A stretch of DNA of 64,000 bases, taken from NCBI RefSeq assembly GCF_017573545.1, contig NZ_JAGEOK010000005.1, positions 62,001 to 126,000 on the forward strand. Direction: 5' to 3'. Positions 49,969-58,761 of the stretch are shown one piece after another (positions within the stretch are counted from its first letter, which is position 1; the number at the start of each line of letters is the position of its first letter). Both the position numbers and the translations under genes were made by a program. Source of the stretch: Actinomadura nitritigenes. GTDB lineage: Bacteria; Actinomycetota; Actinomycetes; Streptosporangiales; Streptosporangiaceae. The notes under the pieces are model-generated. The model was not told the DNA's origin, did not search any database, and was given only the letters and a program-made list of their open reading frames with translations.

Positions 49969-51318
49969 TCACCCCCGCAGATGCCGGTCGACGAAATCGG
50001 TGTGGGTCTCCCCCGCGCGGAACACCGGGTGCTCCAGCACCCGCCGGTGGAACGGCACGGTGGTGCGCAGCCCCGGGCCCTCCACCCGCAGCTCGTCCAG
50101 CGCCGTGCGCAGCCGCCGCAGGCACGCGGGCCGGTCCTGGTCCCAGACGATCAGCTTGGCGATCATCGAGTCGTAGTACGGCGGGATCGCGGCGCCGGGC
50201 ACGCAGTGCGAGTCGATCCGCACCCCGGGGCCGCCGGGCGCGCGGAACTCGGCGAGCGTCCCGGGGGTCGGCGCGAAGCCGCGGTCGGGATCCTCGGCGT
50301 TGACCCGCACCTCGATCGCGTGCCCGGTCAGCCGCACGTCGGCCTGGTCGAGGGTGAGCGGCTCCCCGGCGGCGATCCTGATCTGCTCGGTCACCAGGTC
50401 CACACCGGTGATCATCTCGGTGACCGGGTGCTCGACCTGGATGCGCGCGTTCATCTCCATGAACCAGTACCGGCCGTCGTCGTCGAGGAGGAACTCCACG
50501 GTCCCCGCGCCCCGGTAGCCGAGGGCCTTGGCGCCCCTCAACGCCGCCTCCCCCATCTCGGCGCGCAGGTCGTCGTCCAGGGCCGGCGACGGCCCCTCCT
50601 CGACGAGCTTCTGGTGGCGCCGCTGCACCGAGCAGTCGCGCTCGCCCAGGTGGACGATCCGGCCGTGCGCGTCGCCGAGCACCTGGAACTCGATGTGCCG
50701 GGCGACCGGCAGGTAGCGCTCCAGGTAGACGCGGCTGTCCCCGAAGACCGCCTGCGCCCCGCTCCGCGTCCTGGCGTACGTCTCGCGCAGCTCGGCGCGC
50801 GAGGCCGCCATGGAGATGCCCCGGCCGCCGCCGCCCGCGACCGCCTTGAGCACCACCGGGTAGCCGACGCGGTCCGCCACCTCCAGCGCGGCGTCGAGGG
50901 AGGCCACCGGCTCGGTCGTGCCGGGCAGCAGCGGCAGGCCCGCCTCCCCCATGAGGCGGCGCGCGATCGCCTTGTCCCCCGCCGACTCCATGACCTCCGG
51001 CGGCGGGCCGATGAAGGTGATGCCGTTCTGGGCGCAGATCTCGGCGAAGTACGGGTCCTCGGAGAGGAACCCGTAGCCGGGGTGGACGGCGTCCGCGCCC
51101 GTCCTGAGCGCGGCGCCGATCACGTTGGGGATGTCGAGGTAGCTCTGGCGCGGCGCCGCCGGGCCCACGCACACGGCCTCGTCGGCGAGCGCCACGTGCA
51201 GCGAGTCCGCGTCGGCGGTCGAGTAGGCGGCGACGGTGGACAGGCCGAGCCCGCGGCAGGCCCGGATGATCCGGACCGCGATCTCGCCGCGGTTGGCGAT
51301 GAGCACCCTGCTGAACAC
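49969..51318 (-). CDS. accC: Acetyl-CoA carboxylase, biotin carboxylase subunit
   Basis: 449 residues from a GTG with GAGGAGG upstream. FSRVLIANRGEIAVRIIRAC, the ATP-grasp loop KAVAGGGGRGI, EERDCSVQRRHQKLVEEGPS-type residues and MEMNARIQVEHPVTE are complete and in order (the third given as in the sequence GERDCSVQRRHQK). It carboxylates the biotin on the neighbouring AccB using bicarbonate and ATP. It is a stand-alone E. coli-type subunit, unlike the fused AccA3-like alpha chains normal in actinobacteria, so the cluster carries a dedicated four-part carboxylase to raise malonyl-CoA supply. Confidence 0.95.
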   Translation of the reverse strand: MFSRVLIANRGEIAVRIIRACRGLGLSTVAAYSTADADSLHVALADEAVCVGPAAPRQSYLDIPNVIGAALRTGADAVHPGYGFLSEDPYFAEICAQNGITFIGPPPEVMESAGDKAIARRLMGEAGLPLLPGTTEPVASLDAALEVADRVGYPVVLKAVAGGGGRGISMAASRAELRETYARTRSGAQAVFGDSRVYLERYLPVARHIEFQVLGDAHGRIVHLGERDCSVQRRHQKLVEEGPSPALDDDLRAEMGEAALRGAKALGYRGAGTVEFLLDDDGRYWFMEMNARIQVEHPVTEMITGVDLVTEQIRIAAGEPLTLDQADVRLTGHAIEVRVNAEDPDRGFAPTPGTLAEFRAPGGPGVRIDSHCVPGAAIPPYYDSMIAKLIVWDQDRPACLRRLRTALDELRVEGPGLRTTVPFHRRVLEHPVFRAGETHTDFVDRHLRG

Positions 51319-51328
51319 GGCGTCCTCC

Positions 51329-51820
51329 TCAGCCCTCCGGCACCAGGTCGAACAGGGGCTGGTCGTACTCGACCATGTCGCCGTCGGCGACGTGGACCTT
51401 GGCGATCCGGCCCCGGACGGCCGCGGTGACCGCGTTGAACAGCTTCATCGCCTCGATCAGCGCGACCTGCTGGCCCTCCTCGACGACGTCGCCGACCTCG
51501 ACGAACGGCGGCTCGTCCGGGGACGGCCGCCCGTAGAACGTGCCCACGAGCGGGGCGCGGACGGCCTCGCCGGCCGTGCCGTCCCCCGCCTCGGCCGCGG
51601 CGGCCGCGGGGACCGCCGGGGCCGCCGCGGCCGGAGCCGCGGCGGCGGACGTCCCGCCCTCGGGCGTGTGGAAGCTGAGGTCGACCGAGAGCTCGCCCGC
51701 CCGGACCGTCACCCGCTGGACGCGCCCGGGGAGCCCGTCGACGATCTCCCTCACGGTGCTGCTCAGGGTGCGGATCCGCTCGATGTCCCCGGCGCCCGCG
51801 CCGGTGTCAACGCTGTCCAT
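51329..51820 (-). CDS. accB: Acetyl-CoA carboxylase, biotin carboxyl carrier protein
   Basis: 163 residues. An N-terminal helix (IERIRTLSSTVREIVDGLP) and strand region, an Ala/Pro-rich linker (about residues 58-82), and the C-terminal biotinyl domain with EAMKLFN carrying the biotinylated Lys. The family length and order match bacterial AccB. Its start overlaps the AccD-AccA gene by 14 bases, and accC begins 10 bases beyond its stop. Confidence 0.95.
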   Translation of the reverse strand: MDSVDTGAGAGDIERIRTLSSTVREIVDGLPGRVQRVTVRAGELSVDLSFHTPEGGTSAAAAPAAAAPAVPAAAAAEAGDGTAGEAVRAPLVGTFYGRPSPDEPPFVEVGDVVEEGQQVALIEAMKLFNAVTAAVRGRIAKVHVADGDMVEYDQPLFDLVPEG

Positions 51821-53561
51821 GGTCCTGGTCCTCGGTGGTCGTGATCCCGGCCGGGTCCCCGAACCCGGCGTACCGCCGGTAGCGCGCCTCGACGAGCGGG
51901 CCGGGGCCCTCCGCGGTCAGCGCCGCCAGCGCGTCGAGCTGCTCCAGCAGCGCCGCCTTGATCCGGTCGGCGGTCGCCAGGTGGTCGGCGTGCGCGCCCT
52001 CGCCCGGCTCGCGGATCACGCCGTCCACGACGCCGAGGCGCAGCAGGTCGGGCGGCGTCAGGCGGAGCTGCTCGGCCGCGCGGGGCGCCGCGGCCGCGCT
52101 GCCGAAGAGGATCGTCGAGCAGCCCTCCGGGCTGATGACCGAGAAGTACGCGCTGTCGAGGATCAGCACCCGGTTGGCGACGGCCAGCGCCAGGGCACCG
52201 CCGCTGCCGCCCTCCCCGGTGACGACGGAGACGACGGGCACCGGCAGGTCCGACATGCGCTCCAGGCACCGGGCGATCGAGAACGCCTGCCCGTTGCTCT
52301 CCGCCTCGATCCCGGGGTACGCGCCCGGCGTGTCGACGAACGTGATGAGCGGGAACCCGAACCTGGCCGCGTACTGCATGAGCCGGTACGCCTTCTGGTA
52401 GCCCCAGGGGTGCGGCATCCCGAAGTTGCGCCGGACCATCTCCGCGACGTCGTGGCCCTTCTGGTGGCCGATGACCACGACCGTGCGGCCGTCGAGGTCG
52501 GCGAGCCCGCCGACCACGGCCGGGTCGTCGCCGCGGGCGCGGTCGCCGTGCAGCTCGACGAAGTCGCCGAACATGTAGGCGCAGTAGTCCAGCGTGGTCG
52601 GCCGCTCGACGGAACGCGCCCGCGCCACCACGTCGGCGGCGGGCCGCTCCTCCAGCGCGCCGGGGTCGGTCACCGTGGCGGCGGGCGGACGCCCCGCGTC
52701 CTCCGGCGTCCGTCTCCGCGGCCGGGGGGCGTGCAGGCGCAGCACGCGGCCGAGCATCGCGCGGAGCCCCTCGCGCGGCACGACCATGTCGATCTGGCCG
52801 TTGTCGAGCAGGTACTCCGCCGTCTGGAACCCCTGCGGCAGCTCCTGGCGGATCGTCTGCCGGATCACCTGGGGACCGGCGAACCCGATCCGCGCGCCCG
52901 GCTCGGCGATGATCACGTCGCCGAGCATCGAGAACGACGCGGTCGCGCCGCCGAACGTGGGGTTGAGGTTGAGGTTGACGACCAGGATCCCGGCCGCGTG
53001 CAGCCGGTTGAGCTCCTGGCTGGTCTTCGCCATCTGCATGAGCGAGATGGCGCCCTCCTGCATGCGGGCCCCGCCCGACGCCGAGATGATCACGAGCGGG
53101 ACGCGGTCGTGCAGCGCGGTCCGGGCCGCCCGCGCGACGAGCTCGCCGACCGCGGCGCCGATGCTGCCGCCCAGGAAGGCGAAGTCCAGCGCGGCGACGA
53201 CGACCGGCCGGCCCTCGACCCTCGCGTGCCCGCAGACGATGGCGGCCGGGTTGCCGGTCCGGCTGCGGTTCTCGGCCAGCCGCTGGGGATACGGCTTGGT
53301 GTCGGTGAAGCCGAGCAGGTCGGTGGAGCGGACCGTCTCGCCGAAGCGGCGCAGGCTTCCGGGGTCCAGGAGCAGCTCGAGCCGTTCCCAGACGGTCAGC
53401 CTCCCGTGGTGCCCGCAGTCCGGGCACACCTTCAGGTTGCGGTCGAACTTGCGGCCGTAGACCAGCGCGCCGCAGCCGTCGCAGCGCAGCCACGCGTCCT
53501 CGGGCGCCGCCTCCGTCCGGGTCGGGCCGGGCAGCGGCCGCCCGCCGTTGGTGATCGTCAT
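51807..53561 (-). CDS. accDA: Acetyl-CoA carboxylase carboxyltransferase, fused beta (AccD) and alpha (AccA) subunits
   Basis: 584 residues. The AccD half begins with a zinc ribbon (LRCDGCGALVY ... KVCPDCGHH, four Cys) and has LDFAFLGGSIGAAVGE and SASGGARMQEGAISLMQMAKT. After a Pro/Arg linker (about 275-300) the AccA half has GHQKGHDVAEMVRRNFGMPHPWGYQKA and VTGEGGSGGALALAVANRVL (motifs given in part). It transfers the carboxyl group from biotin to acetyl-CoA. Such AccD-AccA fusions occur in actinomycete aromatic polyketide clusters. The ATG at 53561 overlaps the stop of the ABM gene by 4 bases. Confidence 0.95.
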   Translation of the reverse strand: MTITNGGRPLPGPTRTEAAPEDAWLRCDGCGALVYGRKFDRNLKVCPDCGHHGRLTVWERLELLLDPGSLRRFGETVRSTDLLGFTDTKPYPQRLAENRSRTGNPAAIVCGHARVEGRPVVVAALDFAFLGGSIGAAVGELVARAARTALHDRVPLVIISASGGARMQEGAISLMQMAKTSQELNRLHAAGILVVNLNLNPTFGGATASFSMLGDVIIAEPGARIGFAGPQVIRQTIRQELPQGFQTAEYLLDNGQIDMVVPREGLRAMLGRVLRLHAPRPRRRTPEDAGRPPAATVTDPGALEERPAADVVARARSVERPTTLDYCAYMFGDFVELHGDRARGDDPAVVGGLADLDGRTVVVIGHQKGHDVAEMVRRNFGMPHPWGYQKAYRLMQYAARFGFPLITFVDTPGAYPGIEAESNGQAFSIARCLERMSDLPVPVVSVVTGEGGSGGALALAVANRVLILDSAYFSVISPEGCSTILFGSAAAAPRAAEQLRLTPPDLLRLGVVDGVIREPGEGAHADHLATADRIKAALLEQLDALAALTAEGPGPLVEARYRRYAGFGDPAGITTTEDQDHGQR

Positions 53562-53905
53562 CGCCCGCCTCCCGCCGGCGCGCCGGCCGCGCCGCCGTGC
53601 GCGAAGTCGACCGAGCAGAACACCGAGTCGATCTCCGCCAGCGCGCGGCAGCGCCTGAAGTGGTCCTGCACGCTCGGGTGGGTCTGCATCGCCTCGAACT
53701 CCTCGCGGCTGCGCCACTGCGCGTAGTTGACCACCCGGGTGCCGTCCTCGCTCAGGTGCACGTTGGCCGACACGAAGCCGGGGAAACGCCTGATGACGCC
53801 GGTGACGTCGACGATCTCGTCGTACATGCGGCGCTGGTCCTCCGGCCGCACCGTGAACATGTTGACCAGGGTGTAGTAGCCGTCCGCGACCGAAATCCGT
53901 CCCAT
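53558..53905 (-). CDS. Antibiotic biosynthesis monooxygenase (ABM) domain protein
   Basis: 115 residues with GGAGG before the ATG. YYTLVNMFTVRPEDQRRMYDEI, VSANVHLSEDGTRVVNYAQWRSREEF are the dimeric alpha-beta barrel pattern of ABM proteins such as TcmH and ActVA-Orf6, cofactor-free oxygenases that oxidise anthrones to quinones (motifs given in part). Two paralogues lie in the divergent operon at 62859 and 63238. The tail is Gly/Ala-rich. It sits between KS-beta and the carboxylase genes. Confidence 0.9.
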   Translation of the reverse strand: MGRISVADGYYTLVNMFTVRPEDQRRMYDEIVDVTGVIRRFPGFVSANVHLSEDGTRVVNYAQWRSREEFEAMQTHPSVQDHFRRCRALAEIDSVFCSVDFAHGGAAGAPAGGGR

Positions 53906-53930
53906 CAGAAGGCCTCCAATCCGTGGCGGG

Positions 53931-55157
53931 TCATGGCCGGACCCCGCGCACCACCAGCGCGGAGTTGAAGCCGCCGAGCCCGCGCGCGATGACGAGGACG
54001 GTACGGACCGGCAGTGCGCGGGACCGCTCCAGGACCACGTCGAGCTCGTACTCGGCGGGGATGTCGCCGATGTTGACCGCGGCCGGCACCACGCCGTCGC
54101 GGATCATCAGCAGGGCGGCGACGACGTCCAGCGGGCCGCCGCCGGAGTACAGCCGCCCGGTCATCGTCTTGGGCACGGCGACGGGAACGCCCCGCGGCCC
54201 GAACACCTCGGCGATCGCCGCCGCCTCGGCCCGGTCCATCGCCGGCACGCCCATCGCGTCCGGCACGACCACGTCGACCTGGTCGGCGCGCACGCCGGCG
54301 TCGTCGAGCGCCCCGGCGATGGCCTTGGTCAGCACGGGCGGCCGCTCGGACCCCGGCGGCGGGTCGAAGGAGGCCGCGTACCCGGCGATCTCGCCGTAGA
54401 CGTGCGGCGCCCCGCGCTCGCGGGCCGCGTCCTCGGCCTCCATGACGAGGATCGCGCCGCCCTCGCCGGGGACGTATCCGGCGGCGCCCCGGTCGAACGG
54501 CAGGTAGGCGCGGTGCGGGTCGGGCACCTCGCTCAGCAGGCCGTTGGGCAGCTGCGCCGTGATGCCCCAGGGGCACAGCGGCGCCTCCACCCCTCCGGTG
54601 ACGGCGAGGCGGAGCGTCCCGTCGCGCAGCTTGCGGCGCGCCGCGGCGAGCGCGTCCAGGCCCCCGGCCTGCTCGGTCACCACGACGGAGCCGTGTCCGC
54701 GCGCGCCGTGCCGGATCGAGAGCTGGCCGGTGTTCACCGCGTAGAACCAGGCGAAGGACTGGTACGCGCTGACCCGCTGCGGTCCCTGGCTCCACAGCTT
54801 CTGCAGCTCGCGCTGCCCGAACTCGAACCCGCCGCAGCCGTTCGCCGTGACCACGCCGACGTCGTAGCGGCCCGCTGCGGACGGGTCCGCGGCGGCGTCC
54901 TCCAGCGCCCAGGACGCCCCGGCGAGGGCGAAGCGGGTGGTGCGGTCGGTCTGCGGGATCAGCCGTCCGGGCACGACGCCGGCCGGCTCGAACCCCGGGA
55001 TCTCCCCGGCCGCCTTGAGCGGGTACGGCGACAGGTCGAGCCGCTCGGGCGCGGCGACGCCGCCGCGCCCGGCCAGGGTCGCCCTCCAGTAGTCGGCGAC
55101 GCCGAGGCCGTTGGGCGCCAGCACCCCGGCCCCGGTCACCACGATCCGGCCGCTCAT
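53931..55157 (-). CDS. Type II PKS ketosynthase beta subunit / chain length factor
   Basis: 408 residues. It has the ketosynthase fold (IVVTGAGVLAPNG at the start, GYVPGEGGAILVMEAED later), but the active Cys is replaced by Gln163 in VVVTEQAGGLDALAAA, the defining change of chain length factors. With KS-alpha it forms the heterodimer that sets the number of extension steps. The ATG overlaps the KS-alpha stop by 4 bases. The chain length cannot be deduced by eye, but the presence of three cyclase types suggests a long chain. Confidence 0.96.
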   Translation of the reverse strand: MSGRIVVTGAGVLAPNGLGVADYWRATLAGRGGVAAPERLDLSPYPLKAAGEIPGFEPAGVVPGRLIPQTDRTTRFALAGASWALEDAAADPSAAGRYDVGVVTANGCGGFEFGQRELQKLWSQGPQRVSAYQSFAWFYAVNTGQLSIRHGARGHGSVVVTEQAGGLDALAAARRKLRDGTLRLAVTGGVEAPLCPWGITAQLPNGLLSEVPDPHRAYLPFDRGAAGYVPGEGGAILVMEAEDAARERGAPHVYGEIAGYAASFDPPPGSERPPVLTKAIAGALDDAGVRADQVDVVVPDAMGVPAMDRAEAAAIAEVFGPRGVPVAVPKTMTGRLYSGGGPLDVVAALLMIRDGVVPAAVNIGDIPAEYELDVVLERSRALPVRTVLVIARGLGGFNSALVVRGVRP

Positions 55158-56413
55158 GCCGCCTCCGGCCTGCGCAGCACCGCCGCGCTCTGGAAGCCGC
55201 CGAACCCGCTGCCGACCGTGAGCGCCGCGCCGACCGGGTACTCGCGGGCGACGAGCGGGATGTAGTCCAGGTCGCAGTCGGGGTCGGGCTCGCGCAGGTT
55301 GGCGGTCGGCGGGACCACGCCGTGCTCGATGGCCAGCGCGCAGGCCGCGATCTCGATCGAGCCCACCGAGCCGAGCGAGTGCCCGATCATCGACTTGATC
55401 GAGCTGATCGGGGTGCGGTAGGCGGCGGCGCCGAGCGCGTCCTTGAACGCCGCCGTCTCGTGCAGGTCGTTCTGCCGGGTGCCCGACCCGTGGGCGCTGA
55501 TGTAGTCGAAGCCGTCGGCGTTGATCCGCGACTGGTCCATCGCGGACCGGATCGCCTCGGCCATCTCCTTGCCGTCGGCCTTCAGGCCGGTCATGTGGTA
55601 GGCGTTGCAGCGGGTGGCGAACCCCGACAGCTCGGCGTAGACGTGCGCGCCGCGCCGGCGGGCGTGCTCGTACTCCTCCAGCACGAAGATCGCCGAGCCC
55701 TCGCCCAGCGCGAAGCCGTTGCGGGTGCGGTCGAACGGCCGGCAGGACCCCTCGGGGTCGTGGTTGTCGGGCGAGGTCGCCCGCAGCGCGTCGAAGCACG
55801 CGTAGGTGATCGGGGACAGCGGCGCGTCGGTCGCGCCGGTGATCATCAGGTCGGCGGCGCCCTCGCGGACCAGCTCCAGCGCGTGGCCGACGGCGTCCAG
55901 TCCCGACGTGCACCCGGTCGAGACCACGGTGACCGGCCCCTCGGCGCCCGCCGCCCAGGCGACCTCGCGGGCCAGCGAGGTCGGGACGAAGAAGTCGTAG
56001 AGGTTGCCGGCGGCCAGCGTGTGGTCGGTGAGCCAGTCGCGGCCGTGGGAGCTGGTCTTGGCGTACTGGCTCTCCAGCCCCATCGTGCAGCCGACGGCCG
56101 TGCCGACGCTCACCCCGATCCGGCCGGGGTCCACGCCGTCCAGCGGCAGCCCGCCGTCGGTGAGCGCCTCGGCCAGCGACACCAGCGCGAACTGGACCAT
56201 CCTGTCCAGGCCCGCGGCCTGGTCGGGGCGCAGCCCCGCGGCCACGGGGTCGAAGTCCACCTCCCCGGCGATCTGGGACCGGTACCCCTCGGGGTCGAAC
56301 AGGGTCACGCGCCGGGTCGCCGGGCGCCCCGAGGTGATCTGCTCCCAGAACGGCTTGGTCCCGACCCCGCCGGGCGCGACGACCCCGATTCCGGTGATGA
56401 CGGCTCTGCGCAT
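55154..56413 (-). CDS. Type II PKS ketosynthase alpha subunit
   Basis: The ATG at 56413 has GAGGT 8 bases upstream; a GTG at 56422 that overlaps the cupin stop is an alternative. The active Cys is in VVSTGCTSGLDAVGHALEL (about residue 168), and the catalytic His residues are in SAHGSGTRQND and SMIGHSLGSVG. FALGEGSAIFVLEEYEHAR is the family glycine-rich segment. It performs decarboxylative condensation of malonyl-ACP units with the CLF and ACP. It lies in the order cupin, KS-alpha, KS-beta within the operon, with overlapping ends. Confidence 0.97.
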   Translation of the reverse strand: MRRAVITGIGVVAPGGVGTKPFWEQITSGRPATRRVTLFDPEGYRSQIAGEVDFDPVAAGLRPDQAAGLDRMVQFALVSLAEALTDGGLPLDGVDPGRIGVSVGTAVGCTMGLESQYAKTSSHGRDWLTDHTLAAGNLYDFFVPTSLAREVAWAAGAEGPVTVVSTGCTSGLDAVGHALELVREGAADLMITGATDAPLSPITYACFDALRATSPDNHDPEGSCRPFDRTRNGFALGEGSAIFVLEEYEHARRRGAHVYAELSGFATRCNAYHMTGLKADGKEMAEAIRSAMDQSRINADGFDYISAHGSGTRQNDLHETAAFKDALGAAAYRTPISSIKSMIGHSLGSVGSIEIAACALAIEHGVVPPTANLREPDPDCDLDYIPLVAREYPVGAALTVGSGFGGFQSAAVLRRPEAA

Positions 56414-56418
56414 CGTGG

Positions 56419-56838
56419 TCACCTCGTCCGCAGGGACGGCGGGGGCGCGTCCGGGTAGGGAACGGGCTCGACCTCCACGTGGCCCTGCTCGGGGGTCGGG
56501 GCCAGCGGCGCCATCTGGAAGACCAGCAGCGCCGGCGACGCCGAGGCGTTCTCGATGCGGTGCGACCGGGTCTTCGGGACCATGGCGGCCTCGTGGGTGC
56601 CGAGGAGCAGCTCGTCCTCGTCGATCCGCAGCAGCACGCTGCCCTCGGCGACGAAGATGAACTCCTCGGAGAACGGGTGGTAGTGCGCGGCGACGAAGTC
56701 GCCGCGGTCGAGCGACATGGTGCCGAGGAAGCCCGCGGTCGCCCCGACCGACGTGGGGCTGAGCAGCGGGCGGATGCCGCCGCCGAGCCGCCGGCTGGGG
56801 CTGACGTCCTCCATCGACACCTTGGTCAGACCGGACAT
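56419..56838 (-). CDS. Cupin-domain protein, probable polyketide cyclase
   Basis: 139 residues from the ATG at 56838, preceded by GGAAGGG; an ATG at 56856 overlapping the TcmI-like stop is an alternative. LLSPTSVGATAGFLGTMSLDRGDFVAAHYHPFSEEF contains the cupin metal motif (His, His, Glu in AHYHPFSEEFIFV) and RSHRIEN the later His (given in part). Cupin cyclases such as RemF occur in clusters for pentangular polyphenols, where they close later rings. The neighbour on one side is a TcmI-type cyclase and on the other KS-alpha. Confidence 0.88.
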   Translation of the reverse strand: MSGLTKVSMEDVSPSRRLGGGIRPLLSPTSVGATAGFLGTMSLDRGDFVAAHYHPFSEEFIFVAEGSVLLRIDEDELLLGTHEAAMVPKTRSHRIENASASPALLVFQMAPLAPTPEQGHVEVEPVPYPDAPPPSLRTR

Positions 56839-56852
56839 GGAAGGCCCTTCCG

Positions 56853-57182
56853 TCATGCTTGCCAGCGGTAGAACTGCTCGGCTCGGGTGTCTTTCAGGTT
56901 CCGGAACTCCGGCAGGTACGGCTCGAGATGGGCGGCCAGGCGGTCGCGCGTGTCGACGAACGCCGGATCCGTGCGGGCCGCGAAGATCCGCTCGGTGAGG
57001 TCGCCGGGCAGGTCGTCGCGCGCCTCCACCATGTGGACGTAGAGGCCGTGGAAGCGGTAGAGCGTCCGGTTGACGACGCCGATCCGCTCGGGCAGCCCGG
57101 TGCCGTCGTGCTCGGTCCAGATCCTGGCGACGGCCGGCGCGTCCTCGGGCCGCATCCGGTCGATGAACAGCACTCGCTGCAT
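56853..57182 (-). CDS. TcmI family type II polyketide cyclase
   Basis: 109 residues. LFIDRMRPEDAPAVARIWTEHDGTGLPERIGVVNRTLYRFHGLYVHMVE and the C-terminal FRNLKDTRAEQFYRW are the TcmI signature (the first given in part as ERIGVVNRTLYRFHGLYVH). TcmI-type cyclases close the last ring of tetracenomycin and act in pentangular polyphenol pathways. The ATG is one base past the adenylation-enzyme stop, so translation is coupled. Confidence 0.94.
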   Translation of the reverse strand: MQRVLFIDRMRPEDAPAVARIWTEHDGTGLPERIGVVNRTLYRFHGLYVHMVEARDDLPGDLTERIFAARTDPAFVDTRDRLAAHLEPYLPEFRNLKDTRAEQFYRWQA

Positions 57183-57183
57183 C

Positions 57184-58701
57184 TCAGTGCTCCCTGTCTT
57201 CGGCGATGGAGTCGGCGATGGTGCGGCGGTCGACCTTGCCGTTGCCGTTCAGCGGCAACGTCTCCCAGTGCGTGAGCGAGCGCGGCATCATGTGGGGCGG
57301 CAGCCGCCGCGCGAGCGCCGCCTTCAGCTCCTCTTGGCCGAGCCGCTCGCCGGTGTGGACGGCGTGCAGCGCCATCGCGCCGTCGCCCTGCGAGACCGCC
57401 ACGACGATGGCGTCCTGGACGCCGGGCTGGTCGCGCAGCACCGACTCGATCTCCCCGAGCTCGACCCGGTAGCCCTGCACCTTGACCTGGTGGTCGGTGC
57501 GGCCGAGATGGACCAGGCCGCCGGCCTCGCGCCGGACGAGGTCGCCCGTCCGGTACCAGAGTTCGGGCCCCGGCGAGCCGGGACCGTCCCACGCGGTGGC
57601 GCGTCCGGCCTCGAACGCGACGAAGCGCCCGGCGTTGTCGGCGGGGTCCAGGTAGCCGGCGAAGCGCTGCGGGCCGCGCACGCACAGCTCGCCGGCGGGC
57701 GCGGGGGCCCCGTCCTCGCCGATCACCAGGATGTCGTGGCCGGGATAGGGGTCGCCGATGGGCACGGTGCCGTTGAGCGGCGTGAGGCCCTCGGTGTAGC
57801 GGTGCTGCGTGCAGCTCAGCGTCAGCTCGGTCGGCCCGTAGAGGTTCTCCAGGACGCCGTTCGGGGCGGCGTCCCGCCAGGCCCGCGCCTGCGACACGGT
57901 GAGCTGCTCGCCGCAGAACAGGCTCCATCGCAGGTCCGGCATCGAGGCCGGGGTGAGGCGGCCGAGCCGCCGCGCCACCGAGATGAGCGACGGCACCGAG
58001 AACCAGTGGGTGATCCCCCGCCCGGTGACGAAGCGGGCCGGGTTCATCAGCTCGCCGCGGCGCGGGACGACGACGGCGGCGCCGGACGCCCAGGAGGCGA
58101 ACAGGTCGAAGACGGACAGGTCGAAGGTGAGGTCGAAGGTCTGCGACACCCGGGAGCCGGGGCCGAGCCCGTAGCGCGGGACGACGTGGTCCAGGTAGGC
58201 CGACAGGTTGTCATGGCCGACCGGCACGCCCTTGGGGACCCCGGTCGATCCCGAGGTGAACAGGATGTAGGCGGTGTCCCCCGCCGGTCCCGCCGGCGCC
58301 GGCCGCTCGCCCGCGAGCTCGCCGGGGAACGACGGGCCCAGCCCGATGACGGGTACGGCGGCCGCGAACCCGGGGTCCTGCGAGACCACCGCCTCGACCC
58401 GTCCGGCCGTGATGACCCGCTCGTTGCGCTCCGCCGGGAAGGACGGGTTGAGCGGTACGGTCACCGCGCCGAGCCGCTGGATCGCCAGGTAGCCCGCGTA
58501 CGCGGCGAGGGTGCGCGAGGCGTGCAGGCCGACGGCGCGGGGCGCGCCGCCGCACCGCGCGGCGATCCGGCCGGCGACGCGGCCCGCCAGCTCGTCGAGC
58601 TCGCGGTAGGTGAAGCGGTCGCCGGCCAGTTCGAGGGCGACGGCGTCCGGATGCCGGGCGGCCGAGTCGGCGAACCGGGAGTGCAGGGTCCGTTGTGGCA
58701 T
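57184..58701 (-). CDS. Stand-alone amino acid adenylation enzyme (DltA-like A domain)
   Basis: 505 residues with GAGGAGA before the ATG. All A-domain cores are present: A3 ILFTSGSTGVPKG (146-158), A4 FDLSVFDLF (193-201, with Asp194 to bind the amino group), A5 NLYGPTE (286-292), A7 YRTGD, A8 GRTDHQVKVQGYRVELGE and A10 NGKVD with Lys489. LFCGEQL (261-267) is shared with D-alanine-carrier ligases. There is no condensation, carrier or reductase domain. It should adenylate an amino acid and load it on the carrier protein at 59235. An amino-acid-loading system in a type II PKS operon points to an aminoacyl starter unit or an amino-acid side group. Confidence 0.93.
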   Translation of the reverse strand: MPQRTLHSRFADSAARHPDAVALELAGDRFTYRELDELAGRVAGRIAARCGGAPRAVGLHASRTLAAYAGYLAIQRLGAVTVPLNPSFPAERNERVITAGRVEAVVSQDPGFAAAVPVIGLGPSFPGELAGERPAPAGPAGDTAYILFTSGSTGVPKGVPVGHDNLSAYLDHVVPRYGLGPGSRVSQTFDLTFDLSVFDLFASWASGAAVVVPRRGELMNPARFVTGRGITHWFSVPSLISVARRLGRLTPASMPDLRWSLFCGEQLTVSQARAWRDAAPNGVLENLYGPTELTLSCTQHRYTEGLTPLNGTVPIGDPYPGHDILVIGEDGAPAPAGELCVRGPQRFAGYLDPADNAGRFVAFEAGRATAWDGPGSPGPELWYRTGDLVRREAGGLVHLGRTDHQVKVQGYRVELGEIESVLRDQPGVQDAIVVAVSQGDGAMALHAVHTGERLGQEELKAALARRLPPHMMPRSLTHWETLPLNGNGKVDRRTIADSIAEDREH

Positions 58702-58761
58702 GGCTGTCTCCTCGAGACGGCCCGCGGGCGCGCCCTGCGGGCGCGCGGGCGGGCCGTCCGG

